Of a stretch of DNA of 53,437 nucleotides, positions 34,725 through 43,299 are shown piece after piece. Under the pieces are notes generated by a model. That model searched no databases and was not told where the DNA came from. It saw only the letters and a program-made list of their open reading frames with translations. The stretch is from positions 1 to 53,437 of the forward strand of contig CAMDVD010000020.1 of NCBI GenBank assembly GCA_945878115.1. The letters run 5' to 3'. The position numbers were made by a program, and so were the translations under genes. The stretch's first letter is position 1. The number at the start of each line of letters is the position of its first letter. This DNA comes from Chitinophaga pinensis (GTDB taxonomy: Bacteria > Bacteroidota > Bacteroidia > Chitinophagales > Chitinophagaceae).

Positions 34725-36536
34725 ATGAACATACGCAATATAGCTATTATAGCACACGTCGATCACGGCAAAACAACATTGGTGGATAAAATATTACACC
34801 AAACAAATGTATTTAGAAGTAATCAAGATACAGGTGATTTAATCATGGACAGCAATGATTTAGAAAGAGAACGAGGTATTACCATCTTTTCTAAAAATGC
34901 TTCCGTAGTATACAAAGGGGTAAAAATTAATGTGATAGATACGCCAGGTCACGCCGATTTTGGAGGTGAAGTGGAGCGTGTGTTGAAAATGGCGGATGGC
35001 GTTATTTTATTAGTGGATGCTTTTGAAGGACCGATGCCGCAAACCCGTTTTGTATTGCAAAAGGCATTGGCGCTGCATTTGAAACCAATTGTAGTTATCA
35101 ATAAAGTAGATAAACCAAACTGCCGACCAGATGAAGTACATGATGCTGTATTCGAATTGTTTTTTAATCTAGATGCGACAGAAGAGCAATTAAATTTCCC
35201 TACGTTTTATGGCTCAGGTAAAAATGGATGGTTCAATAGTGAGAATTCACAATGCGATGATATTACTCCTTTATTAGATGGTATCATTGAATATGTACCA
35301 GCACCGAAAGTGTCGGAAGGTCCATTGCAAATGCAAATTACATCTTTAGATTACTCTTCTTTCTTAGGACGTATTGCTGTAGGTCGTGTGGCTCGTGGTG
35401 TGATCAATGAAGGCGAAAATATTTTATTGATGCAAGCCGATGGTACGAACAAAAGAAATAAAATTAAAGAGTTATATGTCTTTGAATCCTTGGGCAAAAA
35501 GAAAGTAACTACGGTTGTTGCTGGTGATATTTGCGCAGTGGTTGGTTTGGAAGATTTTAATATCGGAGATACTATTGCGGATGCAGAAAATCCGGAAGCC
35601 TTAGCGGTTATTTCGGTGGATGAACCAACAATGAATATGACTTTCAGTATCAATAATTCTCCTTTCTTTGGAAGAGATGGAAAATTTGTAACGAGCCGAC
35701 ATTTACGTGATCGTTTAATGAAAGAAACAGAAAAGAACTTAGCATTACGTGTGGAAGATACAGACAATGGAGATACTTTCTTGGTGTTTGGTCGTGGTAT
35801 ATTACATTTAGGTGTATTGATAGAAACGATGCGCAGAGAGGGTTACGAGTTAACTGTTGGACAACCACAAGTAATTGTAAAAGAACAAGACGGTGTGAAA
35901 TGTGAGCCTTATGAGAACTTAGTTATTGATGTGCCTCAAGAATTGGCAAGTAAAGCCATTGATTTAGTAAGTAGAAGAAAAGGGGAGATGTTGGTGATGG
36001 AAACTAAAGGTGATATGCAACATCTTGAATTTGAAATTCCTTCACGTGGCTTGATTGGTTTGCGTACACAAATGCTTACCAATACGCAAGGCGAAGCGGT
36101 TATGGCGCATCGTTTTACAGAATATAAACCATGGAAAGGACCTATTCCTGGAAGAAATAATGGGGTGTTGATTTCTAAATTTAATGGCACAACAACCGGT
36201 TATTCTATTGATAAATTACAAGATAGAGGGTCATTTTATGTAGATCCAGGAGAAGAGGTTTATGCAGGTCAAATCATTGCAGAGCATATCAAACCAGGAG
36301 ATTTATTAGTAAATGCCGTGGAAGGTAAAAAGTTGACCAACCATCGTGCTAGTGGAACAGATGATGCAAATAGAATTGCGCCAAAAATATTATTGACGAT
36401 TGAAGAATGTATGGAATATATCGAGCAAGATGAATGTATAGAAATTACACCAGCGAATGTTCGTATGCGTAAGATTATTTTGAATGAAGATGATCGTAAA
36501 AAATCAGAAAAGAAAATGCAAGCTGCTGCGGTGTAG
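34725..36536 (+). CDS. typA: Ribosome-associated GTPase TypA/BipA
   Basis: A translational GTPase of 603 residues of the EF-G superfamily, involved in ribosome assembly and stress or low-temperature growth. G motifs: G1 AHVDHGKTTL, switch I DSNDLERERGITI, G3 DTPGHADFGGEVERV, G4 NKVDKP. The C-terminal BipA domain includes GEMLVMETKGDMQHLEFEIP and GLIGLRTQML. A typical terminator follows at 36557-36590. Confidence 0.96.
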   Translation: MNIRNIAIIAHVDHGKTTLVDKILHQTNVFRSNQDTGDLIMDSNDLERERGITIFSKNASVVYKGVKINVIDTPGHADFGGEVERVLKMADGVILLVDAFEGPMPQTRFVLQKALALHLKPIVVINKVDKPNCRPDEVHDAVFELFFNLDATEEQLNFPTFYGSGKNGWFNSENSQCDDITPLLDGIIEYVPAPKVSEGPLQMQITSLDYSSFLGRIAVGRVARGVINEGENILLMQADGTNKRNKIKELYVFESLGKKKVTTVVAGDICAVVGLEDFNIGDTIADAENPEALAVISVDEPTMNMTFSINNSPFFGRDGKFVTSRHLRDRLMKETEKNLALRVEDTDNGDTFLVFGRGILHLGVLIETMRREGYELTVGQPQVIVKEQDGVKCEPYENLVIDVPQELASKAIDLVSRRKGEMLVMETKGDMQHLEFEIPSRGLIGLRTQMLTNTQGEAVMAHRFTEYKPWKGPIPGRNNGVLISKFNGTTTGYSIDKLQDRGSFYVDPGEEVYAGQIIAEHIKPGDLLVNAVEGKKLTNHRASGTDDANRIAPKILLTIEECMEYIEQDECIEITPANVRMRKIILNEDDRKKSEKKMQAAAV

Positions 36537-36556
36537 TGGTATGGCAAGAATAATAG

Positions 36557-36590
36557 AAAATGGTTGGCTACATGTCAACCATTTTTTTTT
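36557..36590 (+). terminator. Rho-independent terminator of typA
   Basis: AAAATGGTTG / CAACCATTTT stem with a 9-nt loop, followed by a run of T, 20 nt after the stop codon. Confidence 0.85.
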
Positions 36591-36628
36591 AGAAAGAATA
36601 AAAAACGAATGTTCTATTTTTGAACCCT

Positions 36629-37888
36629 ATGTCATCTGTCAAAAATATAATCGTCACGTATAGTGCACAGGTGGTATCGCTTGCATGTTCATTTGTATGT
36701 AGCATATTAGCCGCACGCATGCTAGGCACGTATGGCCAAGCGGAACTAACGCTGTACAACAACTTCATTGCTTTCGCTACTTTGTTGATAGGTCTGGGAT
36801 TGCCATCTACACTAGTTTATTTTATTGCATCAGGGAAATTAGCTAAAGAGTATGTATTTGGCTTAGGCATATGGATATTCATTTTTATGCTAGGATTCGT
36901 AGCCATTTTCATTGGCTTAAAAAATGTCGGCTATTTACAAACCTTATTACCTTCCTTCGTGCAGCAGAATACATTCTTTGTTTTGATATTAGTTGTCCAT
37001 GTAGGGATGACTATTTTTAATGCATTTTTTGCTGCAATACTACAAGCCGAAAACAAATTTAAAACAGCTGGTATCATTCAAATCATCAGCAATATTGTTT
37101 TGTTGATTTTATATACTTTAAAATATAAACAAATTGTTGCTATCAACCTATTGCCAATGTATTGGATCGTGTATGCCTTGTGCTTTTCCATGAGCATACA
37201 ATTCTCTTTTTTCTTGGTTCGCATTTATCAGACCAATAGATCCTATTTTTCAATTCATGCAATTCCATTTTCATTAGTGAAGGTGATTTTTTCGTTTGCC
37301 GTATTAGCTTATGCTACGAACGTGATTCAATTTTTTAATTATAAAATGGATATTTGGGTACTCAATTATTTTAAGCAAAGCAAAGAGGGGATAGGTATTT
37401 ATGCACTGGCTGTTTCTTTGGCACAAATGATATGGTTGTTGCCATCTGCAATTCAAACCGTATTATTTAGTAGTATTTCGCAACAAGCAAACAAACAATT
37501 AAGCTATCAAAAATCATTGCGGTCAACTTACTTTATAGGTTTGTATGCTTTGATAGCTGCCGTTATTGGCTATTTTATCTCTATTTATTTTGTGCCTATA
37601 TTATTTGGAAATTCATTTATTCCATCTGTCTCCATTATCCAAATATTGCTCATCGGTGTTGCTCCTTTTTGTCTGACAATGAGCATCAGCGTTTATTTTA
37701 TTGGTACTGGACAAGTAAAAATAAATTTGTATGCAGCCATCATTGGCTTCCTCTCTTGTTTGGTATTTGATTTATATTTTATTCCAACAAAAGGTATACA
37801 AGGTGCTGCTATAGCCTCTGTTATCTCTTATATCAGCACAGGAATGTATTTGTTGTTTGTGTTTTTTAAGCAAAGGAAAAGGGTGTGA
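36629..37888 (+). CDS. Polysaccharide flippase-like membrane protein (MATE/Wzx type)
   Basis: A 419-residue integral membrane protein with about twelve hydrophobic segments, starting MSSVKNIIVTYSAQVVSLA. It has the N-terminal layout of Wzx/oligosaccharide flippases (ARMLGTYGQAELTLYNN, GLPSTLVYFI) and a C-terminal polysaccharide-synthesis-like half. It may flip a lipid-linked sugar across the inner membrane, but the substrate is unknown and no glycosyltransferase operon surrounds it here. The ATG at 36629 is preferred over the TTG at 36620. Confidence 0.83.
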   Translation: MSSVKNIIVTYSAQVVSLACSFVCSILAARMLGTYGQAELTLYNNFIAFATLLIGLGLPSTLVYFIASGKLAKEYVFGLGIWIFIFMLGFVAIFIGLKNVGYLQTLLPSFVQQNTFFVLILVVHVGMTIFNAFFAAILQAENKFKTAGIIQIISNIVLLILYTLKYKQIVAINLLPMYWIVYALCFSMSIQFSFFLVRIYQTNRSYFSIHAIPFSLVKVIFSFAVLAYATNVIQFFNYKMDIWVLNYFKQSKEGIGIYALAVSLAQMIWLLPSAIQTVLFSSISQQANKQLSYQKSLRSTYFIGLYALIAAVIGYFISIYFVPILFGNSFIPSVSIIQILLIGVAPFCLTMSISVYFIGTGQVKINLYAAIIGFLSCLVFDLYFIPTKGIQGAAIASVISYISTGMYLLFVFFKQRKRV

Positions 37889-37908
37889 TGCAAAAGTATA
37901 ATTGATAT

Positions 37909-38016
37909 TGTCTTAACGAAGATTCTTCTGATTTACATGATGACTATGATTAAAGAAAATTACCAACTTCATGCATCATACAAATCACATGAATCAAATA
38001 TATCATAGTTCAGACA
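37909..38016. repeat. Decayed ~108-bp imperfect palindrome
   Basis: The left side starts TGTCTTAACGAAGATTC; the right side ends ATATATCATAGTTCAGACA, whose complement begins TGTCTGAACTATGAT. Both arms contain TGATT, CATG and TGAT blocks in mirrored order. Similar ATGATT-rich palindromes ending in TCATAGTTCAGAC occur in Bacteroidota intergenic regions. It sits between the convergent flippase and cyclase genes. Confidence 0.5.
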
Positions 38017-38071
38017 AGGTTATGTTTTACGAATCAGCAATAAATAAAGGATTCAATTTGATTATCAGTCA

Positions 38072-38088
38072 CGGGTTGCAAACCCGCA
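38072..38088. repeat. CGGGTT / AACCCG hairpin
   Basis: CGGGTT and AACCCG arms around a short GCA loop, inside the spacer between the convergent flippase and cyclase genes. Confidence 0.5.
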
Positions 38089-38094
38089 GCAACT

Positions 38095-38190
38095 GAAAAG
38101 TAAATTCCAAACTTCAAAGTCAAATCCCTAATTCGTACTACTTACGCCTTACTACTTTTTACTTTCTACTTTTTACTTACTACTTTCTAC
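38095..38190. repeat. Simple-sequence tract (AAATTCC / CTACTTA type)
   Basis: AAATTCCAAACTTCAAAG is followed by repeated CTACTT and TTACT blocks, running into the last codons of the cyclase gene. The same two-part composition occurs at 45757-45860 and 53039-53180. Confidence 0.6.
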
Positions 38191-40260
38191 AAAATACATA
38201 TCAATTTCTCCTTTGCCTTTAGCCGAAATTTTTCCTCGATGTATGCAATTGAATTTATCTTTCACTAAAGAATACGTCGTTTCAGAAATATTGATTTTTC
38301 CAGGTTCACTATGTTGTTCCATGCGTGCTGCTGTATTTACGGTATCACCCCAAATATCATAAGCAAATTTCCTAACTCCTACAATGCCTGCAACTACACT
38401 TCCTGTGTTGATGCCAATTCGAATTTCAAATGTTTTAGCACCCATTTGTTGGCGGCGTGTTTGCATAAAATTAATAATATCTAGTGCGGCTTGTACTGCT
38501 TTTTGTGGATGTCGCTCATCCACTAATGGAAGTCCACAAACTGCTAAATAAGCATCGCCTATTGTTTTTATTTTTTCAATACCATACTTGCCAATGATAT
38601 CGTCAAATGCTTTAAAGCAAGTATGTAATTCGTTCACCAATTCCTGCGGGGAAAGTGTTTCTGATACTTGGGTAAAATTGACGAAATCCGTAAATAGCAC
38701 GGTTACATTATCAAAGTGTTTGGCAGCAGCGGTTCCTGTTTCTTTGAGTTCTTCGGCTACTTCGGCGGGGAGGATGTTCAATAGTAATTCCTCGCTCCGC
38801 AGCTTTTCCTTTTCAATGATTTTTTTCTGACTTCGGGTAATTCGGAAACGGTTATTGATAACCATTACAATGATGAATAGAAGTATTGCAATTCCTACTA
38901 AATAATTTCTGGATAGTGCGGCAAGTTTCTTTTCGCTTATCAGATTAGTTATTGTGCTTTCCGCATCCCCAATTTTCTGTTCTGTTTCAAAACTCATTTT
39001 ACGGGTACTTTGTTCATCTTCTTTCAATTGTTCTTGAATATTGGCATACAGAGCAAAATATGCATTGGCATTTTTTAAATCACCTAAATTTAAATTCACT
39101 TCAACCAAAAGTTTATATTCTTTCATTAATTCTTCTCTTAAATTTATCAACCTTGGAATTTCAGTTTTAAGTAAATCTGCAGCATCCTTAAAACGATTTT
39201 GCTTGACTCGGAGAAGAGCGAGATAATAATGGGGAATTAGATTTCCTTCAACTGAGTTTGCACTAATATCAAATTCAACGATTAATTTATTGCAAAGCTG
39301 GAAGTAAAATTCCGATGAATCTGCTTCATTTGTCTTCTGATAATAAATTCCCTTTACCATATAACTATTAGCAAGACTAATTGGTTCATTAGCACTCTTT
39401 GAAATATTAATTGCTGAATTTATAATATCAATGACGCTATCTAATTCGTTCAACATTATTTTTGAATACGCAATATTTTTATATACGTAAGCAACATGTG
39501 TATTATCTTCTTTTTTGAATTTAAGAGAAGAAAGTGAATATAAAATTGCGTTATGATAATCTCCAATAGTATTATATAAATTACCCAAAACTGCTGTATT
39601 ATTTTCCAATTGTTCACGACCACTTTCCTTATTAATGGTGTCATTTATATTTAAATAAGCTATCGATTTTTTATAATAATAAATGGAACTTTCATTTAAT
39701 CCTTTGGTGTGATAGAATCCGCCATGAACATAATAGCATGTTGAAATAGCAGCCGAATCATTGCGCTCGAGATATAGCTTCAGTTTTATTGTATAAAAAT
39801 CAAAACCGGCATTCAAATTATCTGACACACGGAAAGGAATTCTTAAATAGTTTAAAAATTTAATGAAAAGAGCTCTGTCATCAGGATTTGGGGTGGCATC
39901 ATATTGGTTAATAATGGCTTTGCCATATTCAATCTCTTTGTGGTATTCATGTGCGTTCTCAAATGCAGCGAGAATGGATATCTGAATTGCATTATAAAAA
40001 TAAGATTTTTTAATTCCTTTAAAATCCGCCATCACTTTTTCTATTTGTTGAATAGAAGTATCATCAACAGAAATTCTATTCAACTTTCTCAGTCCTTTTT
40101 CAAAGACCAAAGAATCAATTCCACTGGCAGTTTTAGATGCATTGAAATAATAAATTGCGGAATCCAGGCTCCTTTTCTGGTTATTGTTGCTAGCTTGTTG
40201 TTGCGCTTTACCAGAAATGCTTAAGAATGCAATAATAAAAATAAAAAATATGGGTTTCAT
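38173..40260 (-). CDS. TPR-containing membrane-bound class III adenylate cyclase
   Basis: 695 residues: signal peptide (MKPIFFIFIIAFLSISGKAQ); a periplasmic tetratricopeptide region to about residue 400; a coiled-coil stretch; a membrane segment (YLVGIAILLFIIVMVI, about 450); a linker EELLLNILPAEVAEELKETG; then the cyclase domain. Catalytic residues are complete: metal Asp525 (FTDFVNF) and Asp569 (TIGDAYL), substrate-selecting Lys565 and Asp635 (YDIWGD), Asn642 and Arg646 (NTAARM). The Lys/Asp pair predicts ATP to cAMP rather than cGMP. Likely senses a periplasmic signal through the TPRs. The last codons lie in a simple-sequence tract. Confidence 0.9.
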   Translation of the reverse strand: MKPIFFIFIIAFLSISGKAQQQASNNNQKRSLDSAIYYFNASKTASGIDSLVFEKGLRKLNRISVDDTSIQQIEKVMADFKGIKKSYFYNAIQISILAAFENAHEYHKEIEYGKAIINQYDATPNPDDRALFIKFLNYLRIPFRVSDNLNAGFDFYTIKLKLYLERNDSAAISTCYYVHGGFYHTKGLNESSIYYYKKSIAYLNINDTINKESGREQLENNTAVLGNLYNTIGDYHNAILYSLSSLKFKKEDNTHVAYVYKNIAYSKIMLNELDSVIDIINSAINISKSANEPISLANSYMVKGIYYQKTNEADSSEFYFQLCNKLIVEFDISANSVEGNLIPHYYLALLRVKQNRFKDAADLLKTEIPRLINLREELMKEYKLLVEVNLNLGDLKNANAYFALYANIQEQLKEDEQSTRKMSFETEQKIGDAESTITNLISEKKLAALSRNYLVGIAILLFIIVMVINNRFRITRSQKKIIEKEKLRSEELLLNILPAEVAEELKETGTAAAKHFDNVTVLFTDFVNFTQVSETLSPQELVNELHTCFKAFDDIIGKYGIEKIKTIGDAYLAVCGLPLVDERHPQKAVQAALDIINFMQTRRQQMGAKTFEIRIGINTGSVVAGIVGVRKFAYDIWGDTVNTAARMEQHSEPGKINISETTYSLVKDKFNCIHRGKISAKGKGEIDMYFVESSK

Positions 40261-40485
40261 AAATTGTCTTCAGGTTGTACTACAAAATAAATATTCTTTT
40301 TTCCCTTTTACTAAAGTAAATCTCAACTAAAGTAAATGTCAATGCAGAAATTTATAACTTTCACACTTCGTCGATCGTAAGTGAATTATTTTTATTTGCT
40401 AGGGCTTCAACGATTACACAAATATAATTCAAAATAATGGGAAATCAAAACGATGTCTTCCTTCAGCTTATTCGATTTCTTACTT

Positions 40486-40493
40486 TACATTTG
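40486..40493 (+). promoter_or_regulatory. -7 box of the bshA operon
   Basis: TACATTTG matches TAnnTTTG, 17 nt before the bshA ATG. Confidence 0.55.
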
Positions 40494-40510
40494 AAAATTA
40501 ATTTAAAAAC

Positions 40511-41650
40511 ATGAAGATAGGTATTGTATGTTATCCAACATTTGGTGGTAGTGGTGTGTTGGCTACAGAATTAGGTAAAGCATTGGCAGATAAGGGTTAT
40601 ATCATACATTTTATTTCGTACAAACAACCAGTGAGATTGGATTCCTTTCATCCGAATATTTTTTACCATGAAGTGTCGGTGCCAACTTATCCATTGTTTG
40701 ACTTTCCACCGTATGAGTCTGCATTGTCTTCTGTTTTGGTGGATGTTATCTCCAATGAAAAACTAGATTTATTACATGTTCATTATGCCATACCACATGC
40801 ATCTTCTGCTTATATGGCAAATCAAATTCTTCGAAAGCAAGGTAAAAATATTCCCTTCATTACCACATTACACGGTACGGATATTACCCTAGTAGGCAAG
40901 GATAAAATGTACGAATCTGTAGTTACTTTTTCCATCAATGAATCGGATGCCATCACCGCAGTTTCTGAAAATTTAAGAGATGAAACGAATCGATCTTTTG
41001 TCATCGAAAAGAAAATACATGTGATTCCAAATTTTGTAGACATCAAACGATTCTCCCATAGCAATAAAGATCATTTTAAAAAAATGCTTGCGCCAAATAA
41101 TGAAAAAATATTGGCACATGTTTCTAATTTTAGAAAGGTAAAAAGGGTAGAAGATGTTGTTTACGCATTTGAAAAAATACGACAAGAAATACCTTGCAAA
41201 TTGCTCATGATTGGTGATGGTCCTGAGCGCCAACACATGGAACAATTGTGCAGAGAATTAGGTACTTGCGATGATATTCGTTTTTTAGGAAAGCAAGAAC
41301 AAGTAGAAGAAATATTATCTATTTCTGATTTGTTTTTATTGCCAAGTGCATATGAAAGTTTTGGGCTGGCAGCCTTAGAAGCAATGGGTTGTGAGGTGCC
41401 AGTGATTTCAAGTAATGCCGGTGGAATTCCAGAAATTAATATTCATGGTGTTACTGGATTTTTAACCGAGGTAGGCGATATTGATGCCATTGCCAAATTT
41501 AGTTTGGAGTTATTAAAAGATGAAGATAAATTGAAGTTATTTAAGAAGAATGCATTAGCCCAAGCACAGAAATTTAATATCAATAATATTATTCCATTGT
41601 ATGAAAATTTATATGCATCATTAGTAAATGAAAATAAGCAAATCGCATGA
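40511..41650 (+). CDS. bshA: N-acetyl-alpha-D-glucosaminyl L-malate synthase BshA
   Basis: The first enzyme of bacillithiol synthesis: a GT4-family glycosyltransferase that joins UDP-GlcNAc and L-malate. 379 residues with MKIGIVCYPTFGGSGVLATELGKALADKG at the N-terminus, HVHYAIPHASSAYMA in the first Rossmann domain, and YESFGLAALEAMGCEVPVI with the GT4 E-x7-E catalytic pattern in the second. It is first of three genes that overlap by 4 nt, suggesting one transcript with a thioesterase and CinA. Confidence 0.93.
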   Translation: MKIGIVCYPTFGGSGVLATELGKALADKGYIIHFISYKQPVRLDSFHPNIFYHEVSVPTYPLFDFPPYESALSSVLVDVISNEKLDLLHVHYAIPHASSAYMANQILRKQGKNIPFITTLHGTDITLVGKDKMYESVVTFSINESDAITAVSENLRDETNRSFVIEKKIHVIPNFVDIKRFSHSNKDHFKKMLAPNNEKILAHVSNFRKVKRVEDVVYAFEKIRQEIPCKLLMIGDGPERQHMEQLCRELGTCDDIRFLGKQEQVEEILSISDLFLLPSAYESFGLAALEAMGCEVPVISSNAGGIPEINIHGVTGFLTEVGDIDAIAKFSLELLKDEDKLKLFKKNALAQAQKFNINNIIPLYENLYASLVNENKQIA

Positions 41651-42066
41651 TGAAAGCAAGCACACATATACGTGTACGATATGGTGAGGTTGATCAAATG
41701 GGATTTGTGTATTATGGCAATTACGCTTTGTATTATGAAATTGCTAGGGCGGAAATGATTCGTGCATGCGGTTATCCATACAGTGAAATGGAAAAGGAAG
41801 GAACCGTCATGCCAGTTGTAAAAATGAATATTAAATATTTGCGTGCTGCAAAATATGACCAACTCATCCGAATAGAAACTTCCTTATTGGAAATGCATCC
41901 TCAGCCTTTTATTACCTTTCACCACAAAATATTTAATGAACAAAACGAACTAATCAACAAAGCCGAAGTGACCTTGACTTTTTATAATTTATCCACCCAA
42001 AAAAGGGTAGCCATGCCTGATCGTTTACGCCAATATTTAAACCCATACTTTGCCCCTGCCATATGA
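41647..42066 (+). CDS. Acyl-CoA thioesterase (YbgC/FcbC hotdog family)
   Basis: A 139-residue hotdog-fold protein with VRYGEVDQMGFVYYGNYALYYEIAR, containing the active-site Asp of the 4-hydroxybenzoyl-CoA thioesterase/YbgC group. Cleaves short acyl-CoA or acyl-ACP; exact substrate unknown. The ATG overlaps the bshA stop by 4 nt and its own stop overlaps cinA by 4 nt. A second in-frame ATG lies 3 nt later and is equally possible. Confidence 0.9.
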   Translation: MMKASTHIRVRYGEVDQMGFVYYGNYALYYEIARAEMIRACGYPYSEMEKEGTVMPVVKMNIKYLRAAKYDQLIRIETSLLEMHPQPFITFHHKIFNEQNELINKAEVTLTFYNLSTQKRVAMPDRLRQYLNPYFAPAI

Positions 42067-43292
42067 AAGAAATTCTATGTTCCATCATCACGATTGGTGA
42101 TGAATTATTAATCGGTCAAACCATTGATACCAACTCCGCTTGGATTGCACAACAGCTTAATGCTATTGGCATACAAGTCATTCGACGAGTGGCAGTTGGC
42201 GATGTAAAGGATGCTATCATTCAGGCATTAGATGAAGAAAAAAAGCGAGTAGATATTGTGATTCTTACAGGAGGATTAGGGCCAACATCGGATGATATTA
42301 CGAAGCCGCTTTTGTGTGAATATTTCAATGGGACATTGGTAGAGAATGAAGAGGTGTTGAAGCATGTCATGTCGATTTTTGCAAAACGCAATAGACCTAT
42401 TTTAGCGAGTAATGTAAGACAAGCCATGTTGCCAAATACTTGTCAAATATTATTTAATGAAGTAGGTACTGCACCCGGTATGTTATTCGAACAAGATGGA
42501 AAAATTTTCATTTCCTTACCTGGTGTGCCTTTTGAGATGCAGTATATTATTTCCACCCATGTATTGTCTTTATTGAAAGAAAAATTTGTTGCACCAAATA
42601 TTATTCATCGAACATTGGTTACTTCGGGTGAAGGTGAAAGTTTCATTGCCAATCGATTGACTGATTTTGAAAAAGAACTTCCTAAGCATATCAAGCTTGC
42701 TTACTTACCTAAATTGAGTATCGTAAAACTTCGACTCACTGCTATTAACGTAGACCCGAATGAAATCGATGTGTATTTTAATTCTTTGAAAGATATTCTG
42801 GCAAATATTTTGGTTGCCGATACAGATATTGAATTGGAACAAGTGCTGGCACAAATTTTAACCGATCACAAAAAGACAATGTCCATTGCGGAAAGTTGCA
42901 CTGGCGGATATGTTGCTTCTATCATGACTTCGATGAAAGGAAGTTCGGCTTATTTTAAAGGCGGAATCGTCCCTTATGCTATTGAAAGTAAAATTGCAGT
43001 TTTGGGTATACATGCCGACACCATTGATTCTCATACAGCAGTTAGTGAACAGACTGTACAAGAAATGGCAGAACAATGCCGGCTAAAATTCAAATCAGAT
43101 TATGCGGTTTCTATTAGTGGTTATTTAGAAAAAAATGATTCGCAAAATGAAGTTTGGATAGCAGTTGCTTCTGCCAAAGAAATAAAGACGAAGAAAATTA
43201 TTGTCCCTTATGATCGTGAAAAAAATAGAATATTGGCGAGTAATACAGCCTTGAATTTATTAAGGTTGTTCATTGTAGAAGAGGGGAGATAA
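42063..43292 (+). CDS. cinA: CinA family nicotinamide-nucleotide amidohydrolase / ADP-ribose pyrophosphatase-like
   Basis: A two-domain protein of 409 residues. The N-terminal molybdopterin-binding-like domain has IGDELLIGQTIDTNSAWIAQQL and LTGGLGPTSDDITK. The C-terminal PncC/CinA amidohydrolase domain has SIAESCTGGYVASIMTSMKGSSAYFKGG. The family recycles NMN and other damaged pyridine nucleotides. It ends the bshA operon and is convergent with the S41 peptidase gene, 7 nt apart, without a clear terminator between them. Confidence 0.93.
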   Translation: MKEILCSIITIGDELLIGQTIDTNSAWIAQQLNAIGIQVIRRVAVGDVKDAIIQALDEEKKRVDIVILTGGLGPTSDDITKPLLCEYFNGTLVENEEVLKHVMSIFAKRNRPILASNVRQAMLPNTCQILFNEVGTAPGMLFEQDGKIFISLPGVPFEMQYIISTHVLSLLKEKFVAPNIIHRTLVTSGEGESFIANRLTDFEKELPKHIKLAYLPKLSIVKLRLTAINVDPNEIDVYFNSLKDILANILVADTDIELEQVLAQILTDHKKTMSIAESCTGGYVASIMTSMKGSSAYFKGGIVPYAIESKIAVLGIHADTIDSHTAVSEQTVQEMAEQCRLKFKSDYAVSISGYLEKNDSQNEVWIAVASAKEIKTKKIIVPYDREKNRILASNTALNLLRLFIVEEGR

Positions 43293-43299
43293 TGCTCTA

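Noticed and set aside
35351-36547. Minus-strand ORFs across typA
   Set aside because: They are antisense to a highly conserved gene and have no motifs.
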